Below are positions 10,656 to 23,834 of a stretch of 64,000 nucleotides of DNA, in pieces. The stretch lies in contig JACATO010000631.1 of assembly GCA_018389105.1 (NCBI GenBank), positions 1,278,501-1,342,500 of the forward strand, read 5' to 3'. The first letter of the stretch is position 1. Each line of letters opens with the position of its first letter. Position numbers and translations under genes: made by a program. The notes below the pieces were generated by a model. It was not told the DNA's origin, did no database searches, and saw nothing but the letters and a program-made list of their open reading frames with translations. The stretch is from Nautilus pompilius. Its lineage: Eukaryota > Mollusca > Cephalopoda > Nautilida > Nautilidae.

Positions 10656-11464
10656 CTCGTAGTTACCCACCGAAAACGTTCTACAATACTACAATTTTAA
10701 TTGTATAATACATCAGTTGGAAACCAGAAACAAGTTTAAAAACCCAACAAATATTTATTTCACGATCTTCTTTCGGCTGTTTATATCCGCTTGCCAGAAA
10801 GGAGGATGGAGCTGATTTAGCAGTCAGGCAGAATTATGGGGCCGCTTCAAACAAGAGAACGTCATCAACTCTCATGAAGCCCGAGAAAGTGCATCTCTTT
10901 AGCATGGAACACTCTGCAAAAAGTAGACGGATGATTTCATAGCGGAACCTGGCGAGAACTTCGCCCACATAGACTGTAAAAGTACGGAGCTGCTGCGCAC
11001 GGTCTCGGTGTCTGTCGTTAATTATACCCGCCGCTTTTACTGCCCGTTATTTGATATTAAGTCCGCACCATGAAAGGTCTGTGATATAAAACCATCAGGT
11101 TATCGTCGCATGCTTTAACCAGGTAACAGGTAGACAGGCAGAGTTAAAGGAAGCACCTGCACCAACATGCATTATTATATCGCTAGAAAAAAAAAAGAAA
11201 AAAAAGTCAGGGCCCCTGTGTTTATACTTCCCTGCCTAGCAATAGAACGTGATGGTGGGAAATTCACAAACAGGACTAAGGCAGGCTAAAGAGTCTTTGA
11301 CAACCAAGCGATGAATATGATGGCGATATATCTATGATCTGAGCTGCTTAGGACAAAAAAAAAACAAAAACAATAAAATTTAGAAAAGAAATTAAAGGAG
11401 GATCCTCGTGTGAAACTTGTTCAGGGGAAGCGATTATTGATTCCACAGACATTTGGTGAAACCT
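10656..11464. other. Intergenic, no gene
   Basis: Unique-looking DNA with poly-A tracts near 11,188-11,204 and 11,355-11,370. No coding, RNA or repeat signal that I can support. Confidence 0.4.
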
Positions 11465-11533
11465 CTCTCTATGTATACTGACGTCATCTCTGTATTGACG
11501 CCATCTCTGTATTGACGCCATCTCTCACACACA
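11465..11533 (+). repeat. Small CT/GACGTCA cluster
   Basis: Three units, TACTGACGTCATCTCTG, TATTGACGCCATCTCTG and TATTGACGCCATCTC, followed by ACACACACA. Same word family as the arrays at 7.3, 33.3 and 46 kb, here nearly minimal in copy number. Confidence 0.85.
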
Positions 11534-11930
11534 CATACAAGTAAATACCATTTATAAACACCAGATTCTATCGATAAGTAAAATATTTTAATGAGTTACC
11601 CGTGCATCATGAATTTCAAGGCCATTTCGAAAAATTAAGAATTTTTTAATACACGTAACGTCGACGCCAGAGGCCTCATAAGAAAGGTCGTGAACAGTCT
11701 ATTACGCGTCATAGTTGTGCGGGGTCACGCCCCGCGAGGCTTTCTTATGAGTTCTCCAGCTGATAATTTTTCCACCCTAAAGTCATCTGAAAAAGCAAAA
11801 AAAAAAAAAAAAATCCATCTCATGTCACTCATTAAAGATAATATTTTGTCCAGTGTGAAGGACAAAATCTGGTGGTGGGTTAATATGAAAATATTTATAA
11901 TTATTCGCTGAAGTTTAATTCGTATTATAG
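11534..11930. other. Intergenic, no gene
   Basis: Includes an A16 tract near 11,798-11,813 and a short dyad (TCACGCCCCGCGAGGC) near 11,724. No gene signal. Confidence 0.4.
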
Positions 11931-12000
11931 GACGGGTGACGGCTCAGTGGTTAGGCTATTGGGCCGTGAGGGATGAAGATCCGAGTTCTCTATCCCCATC
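11931..12000 (+). repeat. tRNA-like SINE head
   Basis: The A-box-like CGGCTCAGTGGTT (11,940-11,952) and B-box-like GAGTTCTCTATCC (11,983-11,995) are at tRNA spacing, preceded by GACGGGTGA where the acceptor stem would begin. The CpG-rich sequence that follows, to about 12,400, could be its body or unrelated DNA. No poly-A or simple-repeat tail was defined. Confidence 0.6.
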
Positions 12001-14089
12001 GGCTCGCCCTAGTGTCCCTGTCTGGCATAGTTTCCTTCACTAGTCCGTCGTGTGGTTCAAAGATGAAGAGTTCTGGTAGGGATCTTCCTACCACCAAAGT
12101 CGGCATTTCGGGTCTCCGTAGCGCAGAGTTACGCTCCCTGTCGAATAGCCGAGGAACTGCGCGTCATCGCCAAGAACCGGCCATTGCAGTTTCCGCCTGT
12201 TCCCTGCCGCGAGGTTTCCCCGTGGGCACCAGATCCGTCCGGACCTCGTTCGTGACCGCAGTCGAGGCCCGGTGGTTTTCTTCATCTGTCACCACTTCCA
12301 GACTTTTGTGCCGAGACCCGCGCGGTCGGTCACAGACGAGCCCGGCCAGAGACCGAGCTATTCCTATTGGCTCGCATGGATCCAGAGGATCACCTACTAC
12401 GTCACGAGCAACATCAAGTTTAAGGTGGCAAGCCAGAGAACTTATTCTCGGATTCCACAAATGTTTTGTTCTGTTCTTTTAATTGGTTGTCACCAATTCA
12501 CCCTCTTTTTTTTTTAAAGTTACAGTTAATATTCAGAAATTGTACAGAAATTTTAATTTGGTTAAACAGCCAAATAAATCAATCATGATCGATTAAAAAA
12601 AACGAGGCCGAAATGTTTCTAAAACACTAAACGTTGTTTAACTTTCACTTTCTCTTTTGAAACAAAAGAGAGAGAAAAAAAACTTTAAATTTTAGTTAAA
12701 ATTGCGGAAACTAACTCGCAAAACTGATCACATAATTTACATAATAGTTTAGACAGTCAGTCTCAAATTAATCTAGTTTAATTTCACACTAAGATCAATT
12801 ACGTTGTGAGAATAATTAACGATTCTATTTATATTTAAAACAAACCCTAACGAAACTTTAACAGTATGTACCAAGACCAAAGTTAATTCCACATCCAAAC
12901 GTTTTCATTTACTATATGCAAAATCTCCTAATTACCAATGTTTTAATTTTGACTGTATCTCTGCATCTATAAACTTGTCTTTAAGGTCTTTTTTTTTAAA
13001 TTTGAAAAGAAAATTATATTTAAATTTCCGCCAAATCAACTTGGCCACTCTCACGAATGGATGTATTATCTGAACTTTACATATATGAGGTGTGAGATTA
13101 AGTATGTGTTAACCGTCTATGTGGGCAGACAACCAGAGGGCGCTATAGACGGGCGGATGCCCCAATATCCTCTCCGCTGTCGACAGTGTGCGCACAGTCA
13201 ACGATGGATACCAAAAGACCTCGACGCTTTTTGGAGGATCTGAGGCCGGTATTATCTCGAAGTTTAACGAGGTAAACGTCACTTCTGCGGTGAAGAGGTC
13301 CAGAAGGTCTGCAAAAAAAAAGGGGGGGGAGAGCCACCCCGATCACCATCCAGATTTCTTTACTGGCATCGGACATTCAGCAGAAATAAGTAGAGGAATG
13401 GTCCAGCGCCGTCCTGACGTACTCTTCTCCAATGTGTTTGGGTTTCAGCAAATCGTATCTGGAGAAGACATGACAAAGAGTGCAGTTCTGTCAGCCTGGG
13501 GTCAGGTATGGAGACAGGAATGCCACGGTCCGCGCTGCCATTTTTCATGATAGAAGGGGAACGGTGTTATCCGTTGAAGGACGTCTTGATCCTGCCTTCT
13601 TACAGACCCCTCCCGTACCGAGAGACAAACTGAGATAAGAGGCCCACATTCACCAGGAGGACGGTGCTCTATGCCAGGTGTTTTTTTGCGACCGCAGTTT
13701 GGAAGATGAATCCAGGTAACCTTTAACCCTTACCAACCGAAAACTCTGGTAGGGAACTGATGGAGCGCTTGTGGAAGCGGTCAGATCATTAGCTTAGAGT
13801 AGACGTTCGTTCACGTTCCACCGATATGATGGGGTTAGGGAATGACCCCACCCGGATATGAAGGATCTTGGACCAGTCCGTGATGCAAAATCTCGCTGAT
13901 TTAATACCAAACAGGAGAGGCTCTTCATGCTGCATAACACGGCTCGAAGAATGTCTATATTTGACATTTGCACAACATACTAACATATTTTTACAGCAAC
14001 CGGAAACAAATTTATTATGATTATGATAATTGTATACTCAATTAATATAAGTCACCGAGCATAAAGGGACATAAGACACAATTATGGCC
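12001..14089. other. Intergenic; CpG-rich then AT-rich
   Basis: 12,060-12,410 is CpG-rich with several overlapping open frames on both strands, none with a recognisable domain, plus a reversed CCAAT box (CTATTGGCTCG, about 12,364). 12,500-13,030 is AT-rich. 13,060-13,560 has open frames on both strands that I do not recognise. I see no gene I can defend. Confidence 0.4.
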
Positions 14090-14166
14090 ACCAGAGAGAG
14101 AGAGAGGCAGAGAGAGAGAGATGGAGAGAGAGAGGGGCAGAGAGAGAGAGAGAAGAGAGAGAGATT
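14090..14166. repeat. (GA)n microsatellite
   Basis: GAGAGA runs broken by GGCAGAGAG and GATGGAGAG words. Confidence 0.95.
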
Positions 14167-15040
14167 TTTATTTCATAAAAGCTACGAAAAAAATTTAATA
14201 ACCGATATTTTTTTGTTCTTGGATTCTTTTGTGCGAAGCTGAAATGCAATCGCCATCAGTATCTTAAAAATAACAGAGAAAGAAGCTTTTATTTAATATT
14301 TATCGGATCTTGTAGTATGGGCTCCATGGTATGTGGGATGTGTACCGATAGCTGTGAGCACGCACAATCCGAGGTGTACCTGCGCTATAAAAAGCCGAAT
14401 GGATTTACGCGAACTGTCATCGCCAGTTGGCGGCGGTGAAAGGTAGCACATGTGGAGTGCTTCAGAAAGGCCCGGGCTGAGTGTGGGCCTGCGCGACGCG
14501 CTGACGGAGTGCATTCACTGCGGTGGGGAAAATGACCAAAAAATCTAATAGTAATTTGGAATTTTGCATGTTCCTGACCTGATCTGCATTCCCCACTTAA
14601 ATAGTTCACCTAGTGGTCAGATCGTAATTAATTACAGAAATATCCCCCCCACCGACGAATCGGAAAATTATCAGACCTTCCGAATGAGTAAAGTTTACCT
14701 TTACAGCTTTTCTGTAGTTTAAAGATGCAGTTTTAGTTTCAACTGAGTCGGTCAGCTCCTCTCAACTGCACCTCCAAATGTTTTCAATACAATTTAGATT
14801 TTTTTTTTTTTTAATGTGAATTTATTTGCATGTATTGTTGATGTTCACCTGATGTGTGTATCTTTCGCCTCGCAATGGTTCTGGGAAAGCTCATACAGCT
14901 CATCGGTTGGTGTGCAGTGAACTGGCGTCTTTTCATGCACTATGAAGAACTCCCCCGTACGTCTTCGGTGTTTCTTCATTGATGTCTGCTCTTTTAATTA
15001 CCCAAGCCGTCCCCATACAGCTTCCACAACAGCAGTCTAT
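14167..15040. other. Intergenic, no gene
   Basis: A TATAAAA word lies at about 14,386 beside CpG-rich DNA (14,400-14,520), with no supporting initiator or coding exon. T12 tract at about 14,799. No gene recognised. Confidence 0.4.
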
Positions 15041-15046
15041 CTGTCC

Positions 15047-15087
15047 GTGTGTGTGTGTGTGTGTGTGTGTGTCTGTGTCTGTGTGTA
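15047..15087. repeat. (GT)n microsatellite
   Basis: GTGTGT run with two GTCTGT interruptions. Confidence 0.95.
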
Positions 15088-15104
15088 TTTTATTACGAAA
15101 AACT

Positions 15105-15170
15105 GCTTAGTTATCTGGGCGGTTGGTTGACTGGACTCCTAAGGATGGGGGCTCGATTGGCAGCGTAGGT
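15105..15170 (+). repeat. tRNA-like SINE head
   Basis: TGGGCGGTTGGTTGACTGG as A-box region, ACTCCTAAGGAT as anticodon-arm-like region and the B-box-like GGCTCGATTGG (15,150-15,160) follow at tRNA spacing, continuing into CAGCGTAGGTGCCGGCTCGG. It begins shortly after a GT microsatellite. The overlapping open frames are spurious. Confidence 0.55.
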
Positions 15171-17470
15171 GCCGGCTCGGTTTGGCGTATCTCTATAGCA
15201 TCTTCTCCCCCCATCCGGCCGCGTGGAGTTTTTTTCCTTGGCACGTCTATACATGAAGCAATGTGTATCCATGGCTAGTATAAATACGTCTCTTTTGTTG
15301 TTGTTTTTACTGCACCGTAAACTTTTATACGGCAAACCTCAATGCTTCTTTTCAAAAGAAAAACCTCGTAAAAATCGGGCCAGCAGCAGAGTGGCGAAGC
15401 GATACAACATAGCAACTCTACACAGGTCTCGCAGCTGCCTCTTAAAGTCGAATACTGAGGGAACTTCTTGGGGCAAACTCAATTTCTTGTTTTTTCCCGA
15501 AAATATGCAGGCCGAGAAATGTTAAAAAGAAACGGAAAACTTGGAAACGTAACTGGATAAAGTTATATATATATATATTTTTTTTTTTTAAGAATGAAGA
15601 AGGTTGTCAGTAAAAAGAAAAGTGTCGGGTTGGTGGGAGATAAAGAGGAAGTCTGAAAATCAGTCGGAAAGAGAGTATTCTATGTTTCCCGAAAGCCTGC
15701 TCGTTTATACTGCTGACTCTGTTTTACATTAACCGGTATTTCCCTTCAGTAGCCGTAACTGATTCGAAAGCAAAATCTGTCAGTTTATTTCACTAGCCAA
15801 ATCGCGCCCGACACTTTAGACGGTTTATAATTATGAACCTTGATATTACTGATGGGCGAAAGAATTGGTCCTTGTCCGAGCGCTTGAAACCTTCGTTGGT
15901 TTTTGAAAAGTTGGTCAGATCCCACGTTTAAAGTCGAGTCCATCTAATTGTTCGGCACATTCTAAGCCCTTTAAACCTGGAAGCATTCTAATCCATTCCA
16001 CTATTTCGGTATCTTTTCTTAAATTTATATCTATACAGCGTCAATACAAAAAGAGGTACGATTTGCATCTGCCACTAAAAGAAGCAGGTAATATCAATCA
16101 GCTTCCACATAGACCGAATGATAGTTATCGGATCGTTTTTATTCTTTCCAATAAATAGAAGTTTGGCGTGTTATAAACATGCGGATACGATGTCAGATGA
16201 CGTCACATCTATACAAATGGCGGAGTGCTCGAAAGGCACAAACTCTGTATTCACACCTCTCATCAACGTGTTGTCGCCATCGGCGTACATCAGGCCACCG
16301 AGGAGTTGGTCGAGCGAGATCCCTTTTTGGAGCTGGTGGTCAGGTGAAGACCGGCCGCCTCGACTCGTCCTTAACCCGGCAGGACGAAGTAAAGCTGTCG
16401 GTGTCTGATACCGGAGGCAAATTTTTTCTGGCTTCCATGATTCGGTGGATTTTTAAAATAATGAAGTAAACAATATTAGTAGATGGCAAATGGTAGGTAA
16501 ACTACTACCATAATATCAGCAATACACACCAGCCCGCCTGTGTGTTTGTATATTTTGTTAGACGAGATCAAGAATCAGTAGATTCGACGACTGTAATAAA
16601 GACCAGTCATTGACTTACAGTAAGCAGCGATTATTTCATGAATTTTCTTTGCAATTATTTTAGATTTTGTTTGTTTATTTATTTTTTATTTTTTTACCTT
16701 TGTAGCGCAGATTTGGCTGAGACTCTCTGTTGATAAAAATCTGACGGCAGTTTTTTTGAAATGTCCTTCCATTGTTCGTCGTCCGGTTCGGTAGCTGCGC
16801 GAGACATCTCCGGCCAACGTCAACGAGGTGCGCGCGCACCTCCGTACCGCCGACCCGAGACGGCTGAATGAGAGATCCGGTGCTAACGACTCGGCGACGA
16901 TAATTACCTGCCCACGCTGGCGCCCTCCGACGCCTAATTATCGGAGGTTTCGTACAATGAGTGCCAGGCTGTTTGTTTATTTGTTGTTTTTTTTTTTTAA
17001 TTTGCCAAAATGACTTCGGCGAAGAGATAAGGCGGTTTGGGGGGGGCATGTTCTTCAGTTGGTCGCTTAAGATTTAACACCAGTTACAGTTGGTACTTTT
17101 GTGAGAAGTCGCCGCAGCGGCGCTGTTTCTGCAGCGACACCTGTCAGGCCTAATGAGCCGTGTGTAACACGGCGGGCAGCGGACGTTCGGCGAGACCGCG
17201 ACACCGAAAACTACCGAGCAACACCGGTCGCTAGGCGGTCTGCGGAGGCCGACGTTCTGGGCCGCTTGTGAACTCCATAATCGACGGAATCGAGACAAGC
17301 CAGCTGACTGGCTCACCTGGCTCCCGCTAGAACTGACCCGAATAGATCCAAAGAAAACATTCCTTGTTGCTTAAGTTCTTCATTTCAGAAAACCAACTGT
17401 AGCAAATCAATTTTACAATATTTCGAAATTATATTCCTGGGATCTATTTTTCTTTTTTTTTAAAAAAAAG
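15171..17470. other. Intergenic, no gene recognised
   Basis: Several open frames of 60-125 codons overlap on both strands (for example at 15.2, 16.2 and 16.7-17.0 kb), without domains. One perfect TGACGTCA lies at 16,198-16,205. 16,780-17,050 is CpG-rich. T9A8 at 17,453-17,469 is a near-perfect homopolymer dyad. Confidence 0.4.
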
Positions 17471-17471
17471 A

Positions 17472-17535
17472 AGGGGTCGGTGGCTTAATCGATTCACCTG
17501 GTAGAGTCTCCATTGTAGTAAGAGTGTGAACTTAA
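17472..17535 (+). repeat. tRNA-like SINE head (decayed)
   Basis: The A-box-like GGTGGCTTAATCG (17,479-17,491) is clear. The B box is reduced to GTGTGAACTTAAG (about 17,524-17,536). The head starts just after an A8 tract. Probably an old SINE. Confidence 0.45.
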
Positions 17536-18850
17536 GGGGGGTTCAGAAACCTTATGGGAGACATTGTGGCGATCAAATTATGCGTTCGCGCTGTCGTGTC
17601 TGTTAACGGCATCTCGTACGTGCACAGAAAGATTCGATAACCTCATCGGACAAGCAGACTTCGCTCCCCAGGACAGTTTGCGTTTCCACCAGCGTGAGTT
17701 CTGCTGCCCAGAACGAGGCTGTAAGTGCCACTTAAAACAAATGCTGCTTCGTGTCAGCTGACGCGAGACTTCTTTGGGTAGATCAACGAGGTTCACCGAT
17801 CGTCAGATCTTAACGGCAAAACATCAAGACAATAAACCTACAAATAGAGACCGCACCTTGGTCGTGTTGGACTGAGCCACCTCTGCCAGAGCGCGAGGTG
17901 GACCTAGGCCAACTGCCGTAGTCACAGATTTTGCATCAAGCTAGAAATCTAACAAAATCACCTTCATATTGTTTGTACCCTCACCTCTTATAAATGTTTG
18001 CTTTTGAACGCTTGTAATCGGGTTGTACCTGTCTCGACTTGTAAGGTATTTTCTAAACTTACGCGTTTGCATGTTAAGCATCGTATTGCCATTTTTTGCA
18101 CATTAAATACAAAGCGGCGCGCACGTTGTTACGTTAACCCTCCACCATTATGAAAATGCATTAGCTGTAAATCGATTATATTAATGAAGATTTTGAAATT
18201 CTGGGGTGACTCCATTACGTTAATGTACCATTATTAAGCAAATGGGTCACTCTGATCAAGCAGTATCCTTGCATGCGTCAGCGATTGGTTGTTAGACAGA
18301 TACAATTTATTTTATACGAGTCAAGATTTAATCTCTCATTTGCTGATGGCAGGGTCCGGCTCGAGGAGCGAATGGCTGAGCTGGCAGCCTCGTGCTGACC
18401 GCTGCCACGAACACTGATATCCGAAGCCGTCTGGTGTTCTGACTGACAACGTGACAACTCGCTGGAGTGCTGATGATGTTCCTTAACCGGTTTCCTTCCT
18501 CTCCTAAAGCCCTGTAAACTGCCTCTAACGTTCTGTTAGCGCAATGCCCGACCCTCCCTACAGAGCAACGCCGGCGGCCATGAGTTACGGTGTCAGGTCC
18601 TTGTCGCACACCCATCTGCAGCTGGCTGCAGAGTCCGCGCCCCAACCAGGTACCGATTCATTGGTGCCGCAGCGTTTTGTGACGTTACGTCATCCAAAGA
18701 CTCGGGTGTCGAGCTACGCGAATTCTCTTGTCGCGGATGGATGTTCACTAACGCTTCAACTATTTCTGCCGATCTTCTCGCATCTGTTTCACAGTACCTG
18801 TCAGATCAGCAGCATCGCCTACAGAAACAGGCGCTTGAGCCTTCACGCCC
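17536..18850. other. Intergenic, no gene recognised
   Basis: CpG-containing DNA at 17.55-17.95 and 18.33-18.8 kb, separated by AT-rich DNA. Open frames of 65-180 codons occur on both strands without recognisable domains. Confidence 0.4.
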
Positions 18851-18854
18851 GGCG

Positions 18855-18920
18855 AGGGAGCCACAAGGTGGTTAGAGAGATGGAGTGCGCGTGCGCCGTG
18901 GCAGCATCAAATCCCAGGTC
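18855..18920 (+). repeat. tRNA-like SINE head
   Basis: The A-box-like GCCACAAGGTGGTT (18,859-18,872) and B-box-like GCATCAAATCCC (18,903-18,914) have a spacing that fits a tRNA-derived head. The 182-codon frame running across this region is probably non-coding. Confidence 0.5.
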
Positions 18921-21900
18921 CGCTTCATCTCGCCAAGCGGTTTATAAACGTGTTAATATCTCCAACCCGCCCCCATTCTTTCGGTACATGCGAGCGAGGA
19001 AACACCCGGGTACCACCCACAACAAAGCCCTTTTTCAAGGTGACTTCAGCAAAAGCTCTGGCCTGTTTCCATGGGGGGCAGAGGCGGCGTGACCCCACTT
19101 ATCCCGGGGCTGCTCCCATGGATTGATACAACCCAGTTATTTTAATTTCTGCCGGGTGTGTGAACAGCGAACCGTTTATCACATAAAACGGACTCGTTTA
19201 TTGGATGCAATTAAAAGAAAAGTGAAAAAGAGCTGGGGAGAAGTTTTAGTCGGGGATAAGTACTTTAAGTAGAAAAAGGGAGGGGAGCGTGCGCCAAGAC
19301 AGGTCATGTCACACCAGTGCGAGCTTTTCCTGTTTTAAGCAGCAGAGAATAGAAATAGACCCGTTTATGGTTGTCGTTACCACCTAAGCTCCGATCGACG
19401 AACTTAAAGTGGCACCTTAAAAAAGGACAACAAAAACGAAATACGTTGGATGGTTGGAAGTTTTGCGTGGGTCTGTGGCCCGGAACATTCGACGACAGAT
19501 CACACGGTGAAGGCTAATAATGAACATGGGCGTAAAACAGGGAAAGGACGATATAGGCAGGAAAAAAATCAGAGCGTTGTCTTTACAATACATTCATCAC
19601 CCGTGTCGTCGCGTTGGGTAGATTGGGCCTTGCTAGCGGAGCCTGCTGTTCAATAGGGGGGAGGCAGACTGCTAACAAAGAGCCCTCCTCGCTGTCGAAG
19701 CTTCCCTAAGATCGTGTGCCATCAGCACCTGTTTCCAAACAGACACATTCCAACAAAATACCCGGGAACATCGGTTTAATTAATGCCCCGTCGGTATTTT
19801 TCGTTAAACCTGTAGCGGTCAACCGATAAAATTATTCATCGAGAATTAGGGACGCTTCGCTGAGTAAAGTCCCATGACAAAAATTTTGAAAAATAAACTG
19901 TTTTCCATTCGGGTACGAACTGCATACGCGCCATTCTTTGATCACACTCGATGGTGGGTTCGCGGTCGCAGACGGTGGGGTGCAGCTTTAAGACGTCAGA
20001 ATAAAATAACCAGATGTCCATTTCGTCTGCAGGGTTACCGTGGTTTTTGCCCTTCGTTCGAGCCTTTCTTCAGTAGTACAGGGTACTTTCGAAGAATGGC
20101 AATGCGTACTCTTACGCGGCGCGTTCTACAGTAGGGGCGAATTAACCAAGTTATTGTTGCCAAATATTAACGGTGACAGATTCATTTATGTGTTGAAGGT
20201 TCCCGCTCACTTTAGACCGATTTTCTGCGTCTGTCGGTGGTCCCTTCTTTTCAGAAGAATGCCGCCGCAACCTCGATTTAAAACTGGGTTTAAGTCATTT
20301 TCAGATGCCCTCGAAAGACTTCCAGCCGTCGGTTCTCTCACCAATTAAAATTAGAGTTTAACGATGTAAAATATGAGTGGTTGGTTTGGCCGAAATTCTT
20401 TCCCCTCTTTAATACTGGTGACACCGTGAAGATTAACTGCAGTTCTTCCCCATTTAGAAAAAATAAGATGCACAGTTAGACTCTCCAAGAATAACTTCTT
20501 CGTCGGGGCAAAACTAATGGTCTTAGCCTCTCAGTTTACAACTCGCAAGAGGTGCGCATAGGTTTATTAGTAACTTATGTTGGAAAAGCCGACTATTACC
20601 TCCCCTGCTGTTACTTGTTGTGAAAGCCAAACAGTATGTCCGCAAAGTAATGGATCTTCCCTCAAGTATGCAGTGTTGACCACAGCAAGGTGATACTTTA
20701 TTGAGCATTTCCATAGCGGGTGTGTACCATCAAATGATGCAATTAACCATACCCCCAGAGTTACCCGAGGCACGCACAAACGGGTAAACTCTGTATATTT
20801 TGTAACCAGATAACTGCCGAATGAGGAATATGCCAGATAAGAAATCCAAATACACAAATTCATAATGAAAGGTCCATCTTCTATTACGCTTGTGTCAGTA
20901 AATTAAGATGGTCTCTCGCAGTTCTACAATTTTTTTTAAAAAAAAATTATTATTACTCACGATTAGAGAAACAGTCTTCCGAAACTATGGCAACCGACGC
21001 CATAACTTGTTCCTTTTAGAAGTGTTTTAGAGTAGATATTAACTGCTGGGTGGATTTCGCGGTGCTACGATTCGCCCACCCTCTGCTGTCGCTTTTGTTT
21101 ACTGCAAACGAGGGCTCGTCACTCTCAACGTCAGTCAGCACCAGACGGAAATAACCAAGAGTGTCAATAAATATGTTGTAGTCTCTCCCCCGAGCGCGTC
21201 TGTATGTGTGTATGTGGAGGGGTGGGGGTACTGGAGGGCTGCGCCGAAATAGATTCCCGCGCCCTAAGTTTCCCTGACATATTCAAGTTATTCGGCTTGC
21301 TGAATTAGAAGTTCGCAGTTCTTCCTCTCTCTCCTCTTCAGCATCTAGAAGGCAAAAAAAATGGGGGGTAACACCCGTACGAATGCTCTATAACTCCGCT
21401 GAAGGAATTGATAGAAGGCGTCTAAGAAACCCCAATCAATAACTGAAAGTAGATAAATCCTGCAAGTTCCTACCTTCTGGATAAGTAGTGCGATGAGATG
21501 TGGTAACGGAAAGGTTTTATATTAAACTTTAAATATTTGTCACTAACTGTTAGCACAAATGTATTTATGTGGGATGTTTGGCGATTTCAATGTTTGATAA
21601 CTTTTTAACTACATACGAGAGACGGAGCAGAAAAGTAGATTGTTATAGAGCCGTATGCTTGTGGGGATATCACGTGACTTAAATACGTCTTGGTGTAACC
21701 TCGCTTTCAGCATTTCGTAAAACTTTCTCGTCAAACCCAGCGAAGCGACTTCTGCGGGATTATTTGGCAGCTGCAATAGTTCCTCGACCGCTGTCTGGTC
21801 TCGACTAGAGAGTTTTCCTGATATTAACTGAACCTGCTTCTTTAAACTTGTTCATCGAACCCTTAATGGAAATGTGGGGGGGGCGATGATACTGCTTAAT

Positions 21901-22720
21901 TTATCCCCACTTATCGACTTTATTTACATAAATTTCAACACACGGTTTATACTTTGGGTTTATCTCACGTAGTTACACATTTATTAAAAATTGGAGCATT
22001 TCAAAGAGTTTATAAGCATCCCTAACCCTTACTGCCAGCCATAACTGTCGAATCACCAATCCGAAAAGTATTTTTTTTTTCTATTTTGAAAGCATGATGC
22101 GAGTAAGTCTAACTTTCTCGACAAACCGACATGTTCAGAACAATAGTTTGTCTCTCTAGCATCTCTTACTTTGGAAGTTAGTCTATTAAAACTTCTGTAA
22201 CAATTTTTAAGATACGAAAAGCTTCGAAAGCGAAAATGTCCGCAAAAAAATTTAAAATAAAAAAAATAAAAAAATATGTAGAGATTTCAGTTTTGCTTTC
22301 AACATAAAGTTGCTTAAGTTCTCACCTCATTTCCCTGATGATAAATATCTAACTTTAATGGAATTAACGCGATGGGCTTCTTTCACTTCAGAATTTATAT
22401 TTATTAGCAGATTATTTTTTTTAAAAGCATCTCTGACAGCACATTAATTAAAACTCCAAAGTTTTGTCTAATAGTATTTCTTCTGTCAGGGTGGTTAGAA
22501 AACCAGCAACAACTAAGAGCAGCAGCTGTACGGGCCAAGATCGTGACCAAAAATAACTTCATGTGACTAATTATCAGCAGTCTTCATTTAACCTTATCTC
22601 GCTCAATCAGTTGTTTACTTCCGGATCCTGTAAACTGATATAAATGTATAAAAACGTCTTTTTAGCAGTCGTACGTATTTTTATAAAACCGTGATTCCAT
22701 CGCAAATATTTCTGGTGCGG
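18921..22720. other. Intergenic, no gene recognised
   Basis: Mixed then increasingly AT-rich DNA. A weak SINE-like head may lie at 19,612-19,660 (TGGGTAGATTGG and TGTTCAATAGG). T8A9 at about 20,931-20,947 is a homopolymer dyad. Open frames at 19.8-20.35 and 20.5-20.86 kb overlap on both strands and carry no recognisable domain. Confidence 0.4.
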
Positions 22721-22721
22721 T

Positions 22722-22830
22722 TTAGCCAATAGAATTGAGGCTATAGAAGAGAGACGCCATTCGTATGAGGTTAAAATGGCTGCACTTCCGGTATTCCCGT
22801 CATTAGCAGCTGTTACTCGCCTATAAAACA
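22722..22830 (+). promoter_or_regulatory. Promoter-like motif cluster (CCAAT, YY1, ETS)
   Basis: In about 70 bp lie AGCCAATAG (CCAAT box, 22,724-22,732), AAAATGGCTGC (YY1-like, 22,773-22,783) and ACTTCCGGT (ETS site, 22,784-22,792), with CCTATAAAAC about 30 bp further on. These motifs mark many animal housekeeping promoters. The juxtaposed YY1 and ETS words are the strongest part. No exon is recognised downstream, so a working promoter is inference. Confidence 0.4.
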
Positions 22831-23834
22831 CGCATCATTTACCCACGGGAGCTAATTTGTGCATGCGAGTAATCCACTGAGTCAATTAGTTTCATCGCCC
22901 TCTACCGTTTTTGTCAAACATATCAGCGGCCGTACATCCCATTCTCCATTACATATGCAGTTTATAGTCACCGCGCCTCATAAACGCCACGTTTTAATCG
23001 CTGAGTTCTGATCCTTGCCAATCGAAAGCCTTTTATTGCTGTATATTCATCATCTCTCTCATATCTAGCCACGGCGTATATCAAATATTCCTTCGCTTCT
23101 AAGGAAACTATATAATAAATTTTAATTTGCTCCCCTGTCAATGCGTCGTCTTCCTTCTCGTGTATCTGGGAACTCTTCACCTGAAAACAATTCCAAGAGC
23201 ATCCCTGCTGGCAATTTCTAAACATTAAAATAAAATCGCACCGCCCCCCAAAAAGTTCTCTTATCAATTAAATTTGCATATAAAACTAAATTTCGGATTT
23301 TTCAGTATGAATCTGCAGCATCCGCGACATCTCCTCTAATTCTTCAAGCAGTTTCGCAAGTTTAAAAAAATTATACCACTAACGAATTGTTTTGGCGATC
23401 GAGGAAACACCTGTAGAATTATTAAACCGATTGTCATGAAACGTTTCGCGAGAATAATTGACTTGATTTACTTGATAATAGCTTTGCTATCAGCGAGCTT
23501 TTACTATGATTTTGTATGCTTTATCTTAAAGAATTATAATGACGTTGTAGCAAAACGTACACTAAGACTGCTTCTGTACTTTTAGTAAAGTGACGTTTAA
23601 ATTTAAACATTTCGAGTGTTGTAATCCAGAATATTTACTAAAATCGGACATGGAACGGGATCTTTTTAAAAATAAAACCACTCTTGTTAAGTATAGAAAA
23701 AACGTGCATAGCGATAAATTTAAAAACATAAGTAAAAATAGAAGACCACGTGTTATGCTGTAGTGCAGGGCACTATTACTGATTTTGCGAAACAATGTCC
23801 GTTATCTAATTTTGTTCGTTTGAGATACTTTGTC
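22831..23834. other. Intergenic, no gene
   Basis: AT-rich DNA leading into the satellite. Minus-strand open frames of 77 and 99 codons lack recognisable domains. Confidence 0.4.

Noticed and set aside
14386-14393. TATA boxes (also near 10,428, 36,051 and 22,822)
   Set aside because: TATAAAA is frequent in AT-rich DNA. Without initiator, exon or partner motifs these are not called as promoters.
18544-19092. 182-codon plus-strand frame
   Set aside because: It runs through a tRNA-like SINE head and has no recognisable domain. CpG-rich DNA tends to lack stops.
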